A stretch of DNA of 64,000 nt from Labrys sp. WJW (GCF_001676615.1 NZ_LYXZ01000018.1:1-64000), one strand, 5' to 3'. Shown: positions 26,183 to 33,609, counted from the first letter of the stretch. Notes: generated by a model from the sequence alone, not told the origin. Numbers and translations are program-made.

Positions 26183-26482
26183 TCAGAACTTGCGGGCAGT
26201 CGGCTCGACCACGATGCGGAAGGGGCCGAGATCACTGTTGCCGCGCGCATCGACATGGCCCTTGACGGTGGAACCGAAGCCGCTCTGCTGGCCGAGGCCG
26301 CTCTGCTTCCTGAACCCGTAATCGGCACGGAACTCGCCGCCCACCCTGATGCACATGCCGGTATCGGCCGAATAGGCGAAGCCCTCGCCATATTGGCTGC
26401 AGCGGGGATCGGTCTTCTCGCCGGCAAAGCCAGGCGCCGTAAAGGCAAGCACGGCGATGGCAGCACTGATCGTCCTGAACAT
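26183..26482 (-). CDS. Miniature porin-like (Porin_2-type) secreted protein
   Basis: A 99-residue protein with signal peptide (TISAAIAVLAFTAPGFAG). The mature part CSQYGEGFAYSADTGMCIRV then GGEFRADYGF matches the N-terminal constriction region of rhizobial Porin_2 outer-membrane porins (C..YG.GF.Y..GT..C...GG..R), and KGHVDARGNSDLGPFRIVVE matches the following first strands, but the protein stops after about a quarter of a normal porin. It has a good ribosome site (AGGAG, 7 bp). Either a truncated porin relic that is still translated or a genuine small periplasmic/outer-membrane protein. Confidence 0.7.
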   Translation of the reverse strand: MFRTISAAIAVLAFTAPGFAGEKTDPRCSQYGEGFAYSADTGMCIRVGGEFRADYGFRKQSGLGQQSGFGSTVKGHVDARGNSDLGPFRIVVEPTARKF

Positions 26483-26496
26483 GAATAGGCTCCTAA

Positions 26497-26597
26497 AGCG
26501 CCTTGCGATTGGGCGGATCGCCCGGAAATCGTAAGGACGCGTCGAAACAAAAGTTAGAGCAAAGCAGGCATTCTTGCCGAAACATACCCGACTCTAG
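26497..26597. repeat. Dispersed ~100-bp repeat, degenerate copy
   Basis: AAAGCGCCTTGCGATTGGGC at the left and AAAGTTAGAGCAAAGCAGGC further right align with the better copies at 31367, 40585 and 55302. Lies upstream of the porin-like gene. Confidence 0.55.
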
Positions 26598-26663
26598 CAG
26601 CGAGTCAGGCCTAGCGCCCGATCGTGACCACTTCGCGGCAAAGCTTTTCCGGCTCGAACACGA

Positions 26664-26684
26664 GATGTAACGGTTTGTTACATC
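26664..26684. promoter_or_regulatory. Perfect palindrome near the cobT 3' end
   Basis: GATGTAAC-GGTTT-GTTACATC, an 8-bp perfect inverted repeat with a 5-base spacer, in a 241-bp gap between the porin-like gene and the 3' end of cobT. No T-run follows on either strand, so it looks more like an operator (for the porin-like gene) than a terminator. Function unproven. Confidence 0.35.
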
Positions 26685-26723
26685 CAGTCGTCGTGCCGCC
26701 CCGCTTGTACCATCGAGCGCAGC

Positions 26724-27749
26724 TCATGCCTTGTCGGTGACACCCGCCTGCGCGAAGGTCGCCATGCCGGTATGGCAGGCAAGAGCAGCCTTGATGAGGG
26801 ATACCGCCAGGGCCGCGCCGGATGCTTCGCCGAGTCGCATGTCGAGATCAAGCAGCGGCTTCTTGCCCAGGCGAACCAGTACATCGCCATGAGCGCCCTC
26901 GGCGGAGACGTGCCCGGCGATGCAATGGTCCAGCAAGGCGGGATCCATGGCGTGGAGAATGGCCGCGGCGGCGCAGACGACATAACCGTCCAGCACCACG
27001 GGCACGCGCTGGCTGCGGGCCGCCAGGATGGCGCCGGCCATCGCCGCGATTTCACGGCCGCCCAGGCGCCGCAGCACTTCGAGGGGGTCCTTGAGATGGC
27101 TGCGGTGGAATTCGACCGCGGCCGAGACAGCCGCGATCTTGCGGGCGAGGCCGGCATCGTCGACACCCGTGCCGCGACCGACCCAATGAGCGGCTTCTCC
27201 GCCATAGAGGGCGTGATAGATGGCGGCGGCGATGGTGGTGTTGCCAATGCCCATCTCACCCAGCACCAGCAGGTCAATGCCGCCGGAGACCGCCTCCATG
27301 CCGAAGGCCATGGTGGCCGCGCAGGCCTTCTCGTCGAGCGCTGCCTCGCAGGTGATGTCACCGGTGGGGATGTCCAGGGCGAGGTCGAAAACCTTGAGGC
27401 CGATGTCGAAGGTCGAGCAGATCTGGTTGATTGCGGCGCCCCCGGCCGCGAAATTCTCCAGCATCTGGCGTGTGACTTCCTGCGGATAGGGCGAAACGCC
27501 CCGGGCGACCACGCCGTGATTGCCGGCGAAGATCGCCACCAGGGGGCGCGAGACGGTGGGGGAGGGCGTGGCCTGAACGGCAGCGAGCCATTCGACGATG
27601 GTCTCCAGCCGGCCGAGGCTGCCCGGCGGCTTGGTCAGTTGACCGTCACGCTGCTTCACACCCGCCACGGCGTTGGCGTCGAGGGCGGGCATGCTGCGGG
27701 CGAGCTCGCGGATGTCGTCGAAGGGCAGGGCGGTGCCGGCAAAAGCCAT
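26724..27749 (-). CDS. cobT: Nicotinate-nucleotide-dimethylbenzimidazole phosphoribosyltransferase
   Basis: A 341-residue enzyme transferring phosphoribose from nicotinate mononucleotide to 5,6-dimethylbenzimidazole, giving alpha-ribazole phosphate for the lower ligand of cobalamin. Family motifs: KQRDGQLTKPPGSLGRLE, AIFAGNHGVVARGVSPYP, LLVLGEMGIGNTTIAAAIYH, HWVGRGTGVDDAGL and the C-terminal GEASGAALAVSLI. The start is at 27749; the open frame continues far upstream antisense to cobS but without coding character. Divergent from cobS, 171 bp apart, so both steps of nucleotide-loop assembly share one control region. Confidence 0.95.
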   Translation of the reverse strand: MAFAGTALPFDDIRELARSMPALDANAVAGVKQRDGQLTKPPGSLGRLETIVEWLAAVQATPSPTVSRPLVAIFAGNHGVVARGVSPYPQEVTRQMLENFAAGGAAINQICSTFDIGLKVFDLALDIPTGDITCEAALDEKACAATMAFGMEAVSGGIDLLVLGEMGIGNTTIAAAIYHALYGGEAAHWVGRGTGVDDAGLARKIAAVSAAVEFHRSHLKDPLEVLRRLGGREIAAMAGAILAARSQRVPVVLDGYVVCAAAAILHAMDPALLDHCIAGHVSAEGAHGDVLVRLGKKPLLDLDMRLGEASGAALAVSLIKAALACHTGMATFAQAGVTDKA

Positions 27750-27920
27750 TGGGATGTTTCCAATGTGGGAGAGATGATTTGCCGCGCTTATAGACCGATG
27801 ACCGCGCGGCGGAAAGGTCGCGTGACGACGGTTGATGCCCCGGTCTCGACACGGGGGAGGAAGCAGGAGCCGGGCTGTGCGAGCCCGTCGCACCGTTGAT
27901 TTGATGGGTGCCAGCATGGC
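27750..27920. promoter_or_regulatory. Shared cobT/cobS upstream region
   Basis: 171 bp between divergent cobalamin genes. No cobalamin riboswitch core (GCCACTG box) is evident. It should contain both promoters; none is sharp enough to place. Confidence 0.35.
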
Positions 27921-28742
27921 ATGCAGGTTGTCGTCATGATGCATTCCTCCTTTCTCGCCAGCGTTCCGCAGGCTCTGCGCTTCTGGTCGCGTTTGCCGTT
28001 GCCCGTCCTGTCCTTCGAGGCCGATCCGCATGGCCGGCCCGACATGGAGCGGCTGGCGCCGGTGACGCCGCTGGCCGGGGCCGTGCTCGGCCTGGCGGCC
28101 GCCATCGCACTGGTTATCGCCCATCTCGTCGGCTTGCCTGCAACGGTTGCCGCCATCTTCGCGGTCGCTGCCCTGGCGGTGATGACCGGTGCCATGCATG
28201 AGGATGGGCTTGCCGATGTCGTCGATGGTTTCGGCGGTGGCGGCACGCTCGAGCGCAAGCTGGAGATCATGCGTGATTCGCGCATCGGTGCGTATGGAGC
28301 GACCGCCCTGATGCTGGCTCTCGCCGCCCGGGTGTCGCTGCTTGCTGCGTTGCTGACGGCGACCGGCGATATCTGGCGCACCAGCCTGGTTCTGGCGGCT
28401 GCCGTCGGCACTTCCCGCATCCTGGGGCTGTTGCCGCTGGTTTTGCTGGGGCCGGCGCGCCCGGATGGTGCCGGCGCTTCGGCAGGCCGGTTGACCGGCC
28501 ATGCCTGGCGCTCCGGCGCCGTCCCCGCCATGGTCGCAACGGCTTTGCTGGCCTGGGCCGGAACCGGCCATTTCATGTCGGTTCTCGCACCCCTGGCGGG
28601 GCTTGCGGCGGCCTATGCTGTCACGCGGCTGGCTGAACGGCAGATTGGCGGGCAGACCGGCGATGTCTGCGGTGCTGCCGTGATGCTCGCCGAAATGGCA
28701 ATCCTGGCAGGCGCTCTGGCGCCTCTGGGCTGGCATGTCTAA
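27921..28742 (+). CDS. cobS: Adenosylcobinamide-GDP ribazoletransferase (cobalamin synthase)
   Basis: A 273-residue integral membrane enzyme joining adenosylcobinamide-GDP and alpha-ribazole at the last step of cobalamin assembly. Diagnostic motif GAMHEDGLADVVDGFGGG, followed by ERKLEIMRDSRIGAYGA (Mg-binding Asp-rich region), and a C-terminal QIGGQTGDVCGA. About seven hydrophobic segments. Start is uncertain among 27921, 27936 and 27939; the last two are consecutive ATGs behind GCAGG. Works with the divergent cobT product. Confidence 0.93.
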   Translation: MQVVVMMHSSFLASVPQALRFWSRLPLPVLSFEADPHGRPDMERLAPVTPLAGAVLGLAAAIALVIAHLVGLPATVAAIFAVAALAVMTGAMHEDGLADVVDGFGGGGTLERKLEIMRDSRIGAYGATALMLALAARVSLLAALLTATGDIWRTSLVLAAAVGTSRILGLLPLVLLGPARPDGAGASAGRLTGHAWRSGAVPAMVATALLAWAGTGHFMSVLAPLAGLAAAYAVTRLAERQIGGQTGDVCGAAVMLAEMAILAGALAPLGWHV

Positions 28743-28777
28743 ATTATTGATACCTCGCTAGCCGGATTGTGAACGCC

Positions 28778-29026
28778 ATGCAGATCACCTCCACACCTTG
28801 CGTCGCCATTTGCCGCATCGATGCGGCGAGCGGCTTCTGCATCGGTTGCGGACGCACCAGCCTGGAAATCGGCCGCTGGGTGGAGATGAGCGAGGAGGAC
28901 CGCCTGGCGCTGATGGCGAGATTGCCGGATCGCTTTGCGCAAACGCCCGCCTTGCAAGCCGCCCGCGATGCTTTCGACGCCATGATGGCGGCGCGGCGGC
29001 GGACCGGGCGGCGCAATCGCGTATGA
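28778..29026 (+). CDS. DUF1289 family protein
   Basis: An 82-residue Cys-rich protein with the DUF1289 signature [11 protein letters not shown]...[16 protein letters not shown], containing four conserved cysteines in CxxxC and CxxC pairs, suggesting a metal or Fe-S site. It follows cobS by 35 bp, an association I believe is common in Rhizobiales. An in-frame GTG at 28769 is an alternative start, but ATG 28778 begins where the family usually does. Molecular role unknown. Confidence 0.85.
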   Translation: MQITSTPCVAICRIDAASGFCIGCGRTSLEIGRWVEMSEEDRLALMARLPDRFAQTPALQAARDAFDAMMAARRRTGRRNRV

Positions 29027-29108
29027 ATGCCACATTTGAATGGCTGAACTCCCTGTGGGCGGTTGCACCAAATCGCCGGCCACTTTGGGGAAGCATCGAG
29101 GAGATGGC

Positions 29109-29894
29109 ATGATTCGGATCGGCGCTCTCATCTTGGCTGCAGCTTTCGCCGCCTTCACCGGCGGTACGGCCTCGGCAAGGGAGTGGAAATCCATCCGCAT
29201 CGCCACCGAGGGCGGCTATCCGCCCTTCAACCAGCTCGATGCCAAGGATGAGCCCATCGGTTTCGATGTCGATATCGCCAAGGCGCTCTGCCGGAAAATG
29301 GATGCGGCCTGCAGTTTCGAAGTCCTCGATTGGGATGCCCTGATTCCGTCCTTGAACGCCGGCAAGGTCGACGCCATCGTCTCCTCCATGTCGATCACGC
29401 CGGAGCGGCGGCGCCAGGTCGCTTTCACCAATCGCTATTACGATCGACCGACGAGCTTCGTGGCGCGCAAGGACAGCAAGATCGCCGCCTGGGACGCGGC
29501 GGGGCTGAAGGACAGGGTGGTCGGCGTCGTCGCCAACACGGTGCAGGCTTCCTTCCTGCAGGCGGAGATCCAGGCAGGAGGCGCCCAGATCAAGCTTTAT
29601 GGCAACCAAAGCGAGGCCAATGCCGATCTTGTGACCGGGCGCCTCGATGCCGTGCTTGCCGACAAGCTGATGCTGGCCGGCTGGCTGGGCAAGCCCGAAA
29701 GCACCTGCTGTGAACTGAAGGCCGATGTCGACCTGGCGAAATATGCCAGGTTCTTCGGGGAGGGCGAGGGGATCGCCCTGCGCAAGAGCGATGTGGATCT
29801 TGCCGAAAAATTCAACAAGGCGATTGCCGATATCGTCGCCGATGGCACCTACAAGACGATCAACGACAAATATTTCCCCTTCTCGATCTATTGA
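29109..29894 (+). CDS. Polar amino-acid-type ABC transporter binding protein
   Basis: A 261-residue periplasmic binding protein of the HisJ/ArgT family (SBP_bac_3). Signal peptide IGALILAAAFAAFTGGTASA, then IRIATEGGYPPFNQLDAKDE, IGFDVDIAKALCRKM and DWDALIPSLNAGKVDAIVSS, all typical of lysine/arginine/ornithine or octopine-type binding proteins. Start 29109 follows GGAG with 6-bp spacing. No permease or ATPase lies next to it, so it is an orphan that must use membrane components encoded elsewhere or act as a sensor. Confidence 0.9.
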   Translation: MIRIGALILAAAFAAFTGGTASAREWKSIRIATEGGYPPFNQLDAKDEPIGFDVDIAKALCRKMDAACSFEVLDWDALIPSLNAGKVDAIVSSMSITPERRRQVAFTNRYYDRPTSFVARKDSKIAAWDAAGLKDRVVGVVANTVQASFLQAEIQAGGAQIKLYGNQSEANADLVTGRLDAVLADKLMLAGWLGKPESTCCELKADVDLAKYARFFGEGEGIALRKSDVDLAEKFNKAIADIVADGTYKTINDKYFPFSIY

Positions 29895-29910
29895 GCCCAG
29901 CAGTTGCTCG

Positions 29911-30033
29911 AGCGTTTTGCGATTTGGTGGAAACACCAAGAATCGCAAGGACGCCTTAGCCAATCCTTTGGATTAGCCTGGGAACACGGAGCCGGAACAA
30001 ATAAGCGTTCACGCTTGCACGTACTTTGCTCTA
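29911..30033. repeat. Dispersed ~100-bp repeat
   Basis: Begins AGCGTTTTGCGATTTGGTGG and ends ACGTACTTTGCTCTAG, with the inner palindromes GGTGGAAACACC and AGCGTTCACGCT. Same family as 31367-31470, 40585-40685 and 55302-55404; this copy carries about 20 bp extra in the middle. Lies between the binding-protein gene and the dehydrogenase gene. Confidence 0.75.
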
Positions 30034-30061
30034 GAAGCGCTGGGATAAAGGAGTTCTTGCG

Positions 30062-30937
30062 ATGAAAGTGGCGTTTCTCGGTCTCGGCGTGATGGGCTTT
30101 CCGATGGCGGGCCATCTGACCGTAAAGGGCGGCCATCAGGTCACCGTCTACAATCGTACGCCCGCCAAGGCGCAGGCCTGGGTAGAGAAATACGGCAACG
30201 CCTCTGCGCCGACCCCGGCCGAGGCAGCCAAGGATGCCGACATCGTCTTTGCCTGCGTGGGCAATGACGATGATTTGCGCTCGGTGACGACTGGGCCGCA
30301 AGGCGCCTTTTCCGGCATGAAGAAGGGCGCCATCTTCGTCGACCACACCACAGCTTCCGCCGAGGTCGCGCGCGAACTCTATGAAGCGGCCGGCAAGCTT
30401 GGCCTCGGCTTCGTCGACGCTCCGGTTTCCGGCGGGCAGGCCGGCGCCGAGAACGGTGCGCTCGGGGTGATGTGCGGCGGCGATGCCGACGTCTATGCCC
30501 GGGCCGAGCCGGTGATCGCCCATTATGCCAAGGCTTGCCAGCTCATGGGTCCTTCAGGCGCCGGTCAGCTGACCAAGATGGTCAATCAGATCTGCATCGC
30601 CGGGCTGGTGCAGGGCCTGTCCGAGGGCGTCCATTTCGCCAACAAGGCCGGCCTCGACCTCGAAAAGGTGATCGGCGTGATCTCGAAGGGCGCCGCGCAA
30701 TCCTGGCAGATGGAAAATCGCTGGAAGCCGATGCAGGAAGGCAAGTTCGATTTCGGTTTCGCGGTCGACTGGATGCGCAAGGATCTGGGCATCTGCCTCG
30801 AAACCGCCCGGGCGAACGGCGCCCAATTGCCGGTGACGGCCCTGGTCGACCAGTTCTATGCCGAGGTCCAGGCCATGGGCGGCCGGCGCTGGGATACCTG
30901 CAGCCTCGTCGCTCGGCTCGAAAAGCCGCGCAGTTGA
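30062..30937 (+). CDS. 3-hydroxyisobutyrate dehydrogenase-family NAD(P) oxidoreductase
   Basis: A 291-residue beta-hydroxyacid dehydrogenase. N-terminal Rossmann motif FLGLGVMGFPMAGHL, substrate-site motif FVDAPVSGGQAGAENGALGV, and GAGQLTKMVNQ with the catalytic Lys. This covers 3-hydroxyisobutyrate, tartronate semialdehyde and succinic semialdehyde reductases; sequence alone does not choose. Start follows AAGGAG. Followed at 27 bp by a small unknown gene, probably in one operon. Confidence 0.92.
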   Translation: MKVAFLGLGVMGFPMAGHLTVKGGHQVTVYNRTPAKAQAWVEKYGNASAPTPAEAAKDADIVFACVGNDDDLRSVTTGPQGAFSGMKKGAIFVDHTTASAEVARELYEAAGKLGLGFVDAPVSGGQAGAENGALGVMCGGDADVYARAEPVIAHYAKACQLMGPSGAGQLTKMVNQICIAGLVQGLSEGVHFANKAGLDLEKVIGVISKGAAQSWQMENRWKPMQEGKFDFGFAVDWMRKDLGICLETARANGAQLPVTALVDQFYAEVQAMGGRRWDTCSLVARLEKPRS

Positions 30938-30964
30938 TCGGGCGAGGATAGGAAAGCCGCACGC

Positions 30965-31300
30965 ATGAAGACCCTTGAGGATATGGGCTCGCCGCCGGGT
31001 TTCGATGGCGAGCCGGACTACAATGCCGAGACAGACGAGGAAGAGGGCAAGCTCTATGAAAGCCTGATGCTGGCCACGGCATCCGGGCTCGACGAAGCTG
31101 TCGCCAGCCTTGTCGCCTTCCTGCAACGCCATGTCGGTGCCGAATTGGAGACGACTTCCGAGGATGTCGCCGGTGTGCGCAGCTGGGTGGGGAGAGCCCA
31201 GACGGCAGCACAGTCGGTGGATGCGCAATTGACCGACTTCGGAGACTATCGCGGCGGCTATCTGCGCCTCGTCTCCGATTTGGATGGCTCGCGATCTTGA
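30965..31300 (+). CDS. Small acidic protein of unknown function
   Basis: A 111-residue acidic protein without signal or membrane segment: an acidic N-terminus (NAETDEEEGKLYESLM) and a mostly helical remainder (VASLVAFLQRHVGAEL). Not recognised. It starts 27 bp after the dehydrogenase with a purine-rich leader (AGGATAGGAAAG), so it is probably co-transcribed. Coding character is supported by codon bias and by filling the gap neatly. Confidence 0.6.
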   Translation: MKTLEDMGSPPGFDGEPDYNAETDEEEGKLYESLMLATASGLDEAVASLVAFLQRHVGAELETTSEDVAGVRSWVGRAQTAAQSVDAQLTDFGDYRGGYLRLVSDLDGSRS

Positions 31301-31366
31301 CCGGGAGAAGCGACGCCTGACAGGAGGTTTCGCCACCGAGGATTGTTCGCCCGTCGGCATTTTGCT

Positions 31367-31470
31367 AGAGCGTTTTGCGATTAGGCGGAATCATCTCGAA
31401 TCGCAAAGACGCGTCGAACCAAAGAGCGAGAGCAAAGCAGCGTTTCCGTCTAAACGCGCTTTGCTCTAGA
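31367..31470. repeat. Dispersed ~100-bp repeat
   Basis: AGAGCGTTTTGCGATTAGGC ... AATCGCAAAGACGCGTCGAA ... ACGCGCTTTGCTCTAGA. Full-length copy in plus orientation, ending 34 bp before the phenicol-exporter leader ORF. Confidence 0.8.
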
Positions 31471-31503
31471 GGCCTTGTTTCATCCGTTTCACGGGAGCCG
31501 GAC

Positions 31504-31533
31504 ATGAGAGGCCTCAAATCGTCGGACCGCTAG
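31504..31533 (+). CDS. Nine-codon leader peptide upstream of the phenicol exporter
   Basis: ATG AGA GGC CTC AAA TCG... encodes MRGLKSSDR and stops with TAG. It is preceded by CGGGAGCCGGAC, a good ribosome site. As I recall it, the cmlA attenuator of class 1 integrons also has a nine-residue leader (xSTSKNADK); here Lys5, Asp8 and a basic residue 9 fall in the same places. The stop codon abuts a strong hairpin, and leader codons TCG GAC (31522-31527) can pair with GTCCGA at 31569-31574. This is the layout of translational attenuation by drug-stalled ribosomes. The call rests on position, length and similarity. Confidence 0.65.
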   Translation: MRGLKSSDR

Positions 31534-31563
31534 GCCGCAACGACATGTCGATGTTGTTGCGGC
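31534..31563 (+). promoter_or_regulatory. Attenuator-type hairpin after the leader ORF
   Basis: GCCGCAACGACAT - GTCG - ATGTTGTTGCGGC: 13 pairs (one G-U) with a 4-base loop, starting right after the leader stop codon. No T-run follows, so it is not a terminator. An outer stem TCGGAC/GTCCGA (31522-31527 with 31569-31574) would extend it into the leader, so that a stalled ribosome would disrupt it. Confidence 0.65.
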
Positions 31564-31642
31564 GTTCTGTCCGATCCCATCCGGTTTCGCACTGAAGAGG
31601 CAGACCGCCGCCGAATGTTTTCATTTGAGCGGATGTTTCGTC

Positions 31643-32863
31643 ATGCCTGCCAAAAACCCCGTCTGGGGCCATGCTTTGCCGTCGGCCCTGTTGCTGATGG
31701 CCCCCTTCGATATCCTCGCCTCCCTGGCCATGGATATCTATCTGCCCATCGTGCCCATCATGCCGGCGACGCTGGAAACCAGCGTCGCGGTGATCCAACT
31801 GACCCTCAGCCTCTATATGGTGATGCTGGGGGCCGGGCAGATCGTCTTCGGGCCGCTGTCCGACCGCACAGGCCGCCGGCCGGTGCTGATCGGCGGTGCC
31901 GCCCTGTTCCTGCTTGCGTCTCTGGGACTTGCGGCGAGTTCCAACGCCGCTGTCTTCGTGGCCCTGCGCTTCCTGCAGGCGGCCGGCGCCTCCGCCTGCC
32001 TGGTGGCGACCTTCGCCACGGTCCGGGACGTCTACGCCGAACGTCCCGAAGGCGCCGTCATCTACAGCCTGTTCAGCGCCATGCTCGCTTTCGTGCCGGC
32101 CTTGGGGCCGATTGCCGGGGCACTCATCGCCGATCGATTCGGCTGGCGGGCAATCTTCCTCACGCTGGGACTGTTGATGGCCGCCGCGTTCGCCCAAGCG
32201 GCATGGCGCTGGCCCGAGACCCGGCGAGAAGCGGTCGAGGTCGCTCGGCGTCCGGCCACTACGGTTCTCTCCAGCTATGCCTTCTGGACCTATACGGCGG
32301 CCTTCGGCACGGCGATGGGGAGCTTCTTCGTCTTCTTCTCCACCGCGCCGCGGGTGCTGATCGACAGGGCCGGCTATTCGCCCCTGGCCTTCAGCCTTGC
32401 CTTCGCCACGGCGGCCGTCGCCATGATGGTCGCAACCCGTTTCGTGCCAGGCCGTGTCGAGAGCTGGGGACGCCTGGGCTGCCTCAGGCGGGCCATGGCG
32501 ACGATCCTGGCGGGCGCCGGCCTGCTTGCCTTGGGCGAGATGGTGGAAGCGGCATCCTGGTGGAGCTTTCTCGCGCCGATGTGGGTGATCGCCGTCGGCA
32601 TCGTCCTCGCCGGCGGTGTCGCTGCCAATGGTGCGCTCCAGGGCTTCGATGACATCGCCGGTGCGGCTGTTGCGCTCTATTTCTGCGTGCAGAGCCTGAT
32701 GGTCAGTGTGGGCGGCACCTTGGTCGTCCTGGTTCTGCCGGGGGATACCGCCTGGCCGCTGGTGGCCTATGCCGCCGGCATGGCGAGCCTGGTTCTTCTG
32801 CTTGCCGGAGCAAGGCGGGAAGGGCTGTCGAGGATCGACGTCGAGAATTCCTCTGCGGGCTGA
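31643..32863 (+). CDS. CmlA/FloR-type phenicol exporter (MFS, Bcr/CflA group)
   Basis: A 406-residue drug:proton antiporter with about 12 membrane segments. The N-terminal region PSALLLMAPFDILASLAMDI then YLPIVPIMP, QLTLSLYMVMLGAGQIVFGP, LSDRTGRRPVLIGG, TFATVRDVYAERPEG and the later FFVFFSTAPRVLI and FDDIAGAAVALYFCVQSL match the FloR/CmlA chloramphenicol-florfenicol exporters much more closely than general Bcr/CflA proteins. Start ATG 31643 has a poor ribosome site; an in-frame TTG at 31625 exists. The 110 bp before it hold a cmlA-like leader and hairpin. Nothing around suggests an integron or transposon, so it looks like a resident gene. Substrate specificity is inferred. Confidence 0.88.
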   Translation: MPAKNPVWGHALPSALLLMAPFDILASLAMDIYLPIVPIMPATLETSVAVIQLTLSLYMVMLGAGQIVFGPLSDRTGRRPVLIGGAALFLLASLGLAASSNAAVFVALRFLQAAGASACLVATFATVRDVYAERPEGAVIYSLFSAMLAFVPALGPIAGALIADRFGWRAIFLTLGLLMAAAFAQAAWRWPETRREAVEVARRPATTVLSSYAFWTYTAAFGTAMGSFFVFFSTAPRVLIDRAGYSPLAFSLAFATAAVAMMVATRFVPGRVESWGRLGCLRRAMATILAGAGLLALGEMVEAASWWSFLAPMWVIAVGIVLAGGVAANGALQGFDDIAGAAVALYFCVQSLMVSVGGTLVVLVLPGDTAWPLVAYAAGMASLVLLLAGARREGLSRIDVENSSAG

Positions 32864-32920
32864 AGCATTTTGCTCCGGCCCGTCTTGTTCTCGTCACAAA
32901 GGCTTCCTATATAGCCTTCC

Positions 32921-33087
32921 AAGGGTGATCCGGCGGACGCGTCGGGTGCCTGATCGAAAGGTAGCCCTACCACGGATGTACTGGGGGGTGGGCCGATTGA
33001 AATGAAAGGGCCGGCGTTTCGCCTTCGGGTTTGATCCTGGCCTTTGTCGCAAGGCAACCCCGTCAGCAATGGCGGGGTTTCGTTTTT
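32921..33087 (+). ncRNA. Candidate structured small RNA with own promoter and terminator
   Basis: A promoter-like pair CTTGTT (32884-32889) - 18 bp - TATATA (32908-32913) lies 58 bp after the exporter stop and predicts transcription from about 32921. The segment ends in an intrinsic terminator (33056-33087: AACCCCGTC / GGCGGGGTT, loop AGCAAT, then TTTCGTTTTT). Inside, CCCTACC pairs with GGTGGG (one bulge), GGCG-TTT-CGCC and GCCTT-TGTCGC-AAGGC form hairpins. There is no good ORF. Length (about 167 nt) is in the range of 6S RNA and other trans-acting RNAs, but I do not recognise the family. Alternatively this is only the 3' UTR and terminator of the exporter gene. Confidence 0.5.
33056..33087 (+). 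terminator. Intrinsic terminator
   Basis: Nine-pair stem AACCCCGTC/GGCGGGGTT with loop AGCAAT followed by TTTCGTTTTT. It ends the candidate RNA and, by read-through, the exporter transcript. Confidence 0.8.
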
Positions 33088-33097
33088 CTGGCGTCTT

Positions 33098-33210
33098 AGA
33101 GCGTTTTTCCAGAAGAGTTGATAGACTTTTCGAACAAGAAAACGCGTCAAAACAAGAAGCTAGAGAAAGATGCAATTCGAGGTGACCCCGTCGAACCGCA
33201 AAACGCTATA
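33098..33210. repeat. Dispersed ~100-bp repeat, divergent copy
   Basis: Starts AGAGCGTTTTTCCAGAAGAG and ends GAACCGCAAAACGCT. Both ends carry the family's AGCGTTTT/AAAACGCT terminal sequence; the middle is degenerate. Sits directly behind the terminator. Confidence 0.55.
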
Positions 33211-33230
33211 ATCTTCGAGCGCCGAAGCGC

Positions 33231-33443
33231 TCACTCCTTGCGAATGAGGAAGAACCAGGCGAGATAGCCGCCGACCGCCAGGGCAATCAGCAGCATCACG
33301 GTCTGCTTGGTATCGGCGCTCAAGGCCGCGTCGCGTTGCGCCTGGGCGTAGCGGCTCGCCATTTCCGGGTTACTGCTGACATAGATGGCGGCAATGCCAA
33401 GTATGGCGACCAGTACCAGCAAGGTCCAGCGTGAACGAAACAA
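33231..33443 (-). CDS. Small membrane protein of unknown function
   Basis: A 70-residue protein with two predicted membrane helices (TLLVLVAILGIAAIYVSS and QTVMLLIALAVGGYLAWFFL) joined by a hydrophilic AQAQRDAALSADT loop, and a charged IRKE tail. Probable TTG start at 33443, preceded by GAGG with 7-bp spacing. Monocistronic. Function unknown. Confidence 0.65.
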   Translation of the reverse strand: MFRSRWTLLVLVAILGIAAIYVSSNPEMASRYAQAQRDAALSADTKQTVMLLIALAVGGYLAWFFLIRKE

Positions 33444-33535
33444 ATCAAATCCTCAACTTCAGCCTGGCTGCATTCTCGGCCGGAATGCCGGCGATTTCAC
33501 GTTAAGAAAGCGCAATTCTGGAACACAGTGTGCTC

Positions 33536-33606
33536 ATGCATGAACTTCTTTGCTCGAGTTCCTTGTTTCGACACGTCCTTGCGCTTCCGCTAAATCCCAG
33601 AAAGCT
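33536..33606. repeat. Dispersed ~100-bp repeat, partial inverted copy
   Basis: TTGCTCGAGTTCCTTGTTTC and GACACGTCCTTGCG match the inverted form of the family (compare 55320-55375). Lies just beyond the 3' end of the enoyl-CoA hydratase gene. Confidence 0.45.
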
Positions 33607-33609
33607 CCG

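Noticed and set aside
27750-27920. Cobalamin riboswitch between cobT and cobS
   Set aside because: No B12 box or recognisable core could be found on either strand.
26724-28736. A 670-residue frame that would fuse extra N-terminal sequence to CobT
   Set aside because: The extra part is antisense to cobS and not protein-like; CobT begins at 27749.
31643-32863. Exporter gene as part of an integron cassette or transposon
   Set aside because: No attC-like site, integrase, transposase or composition shift was seen nearby.
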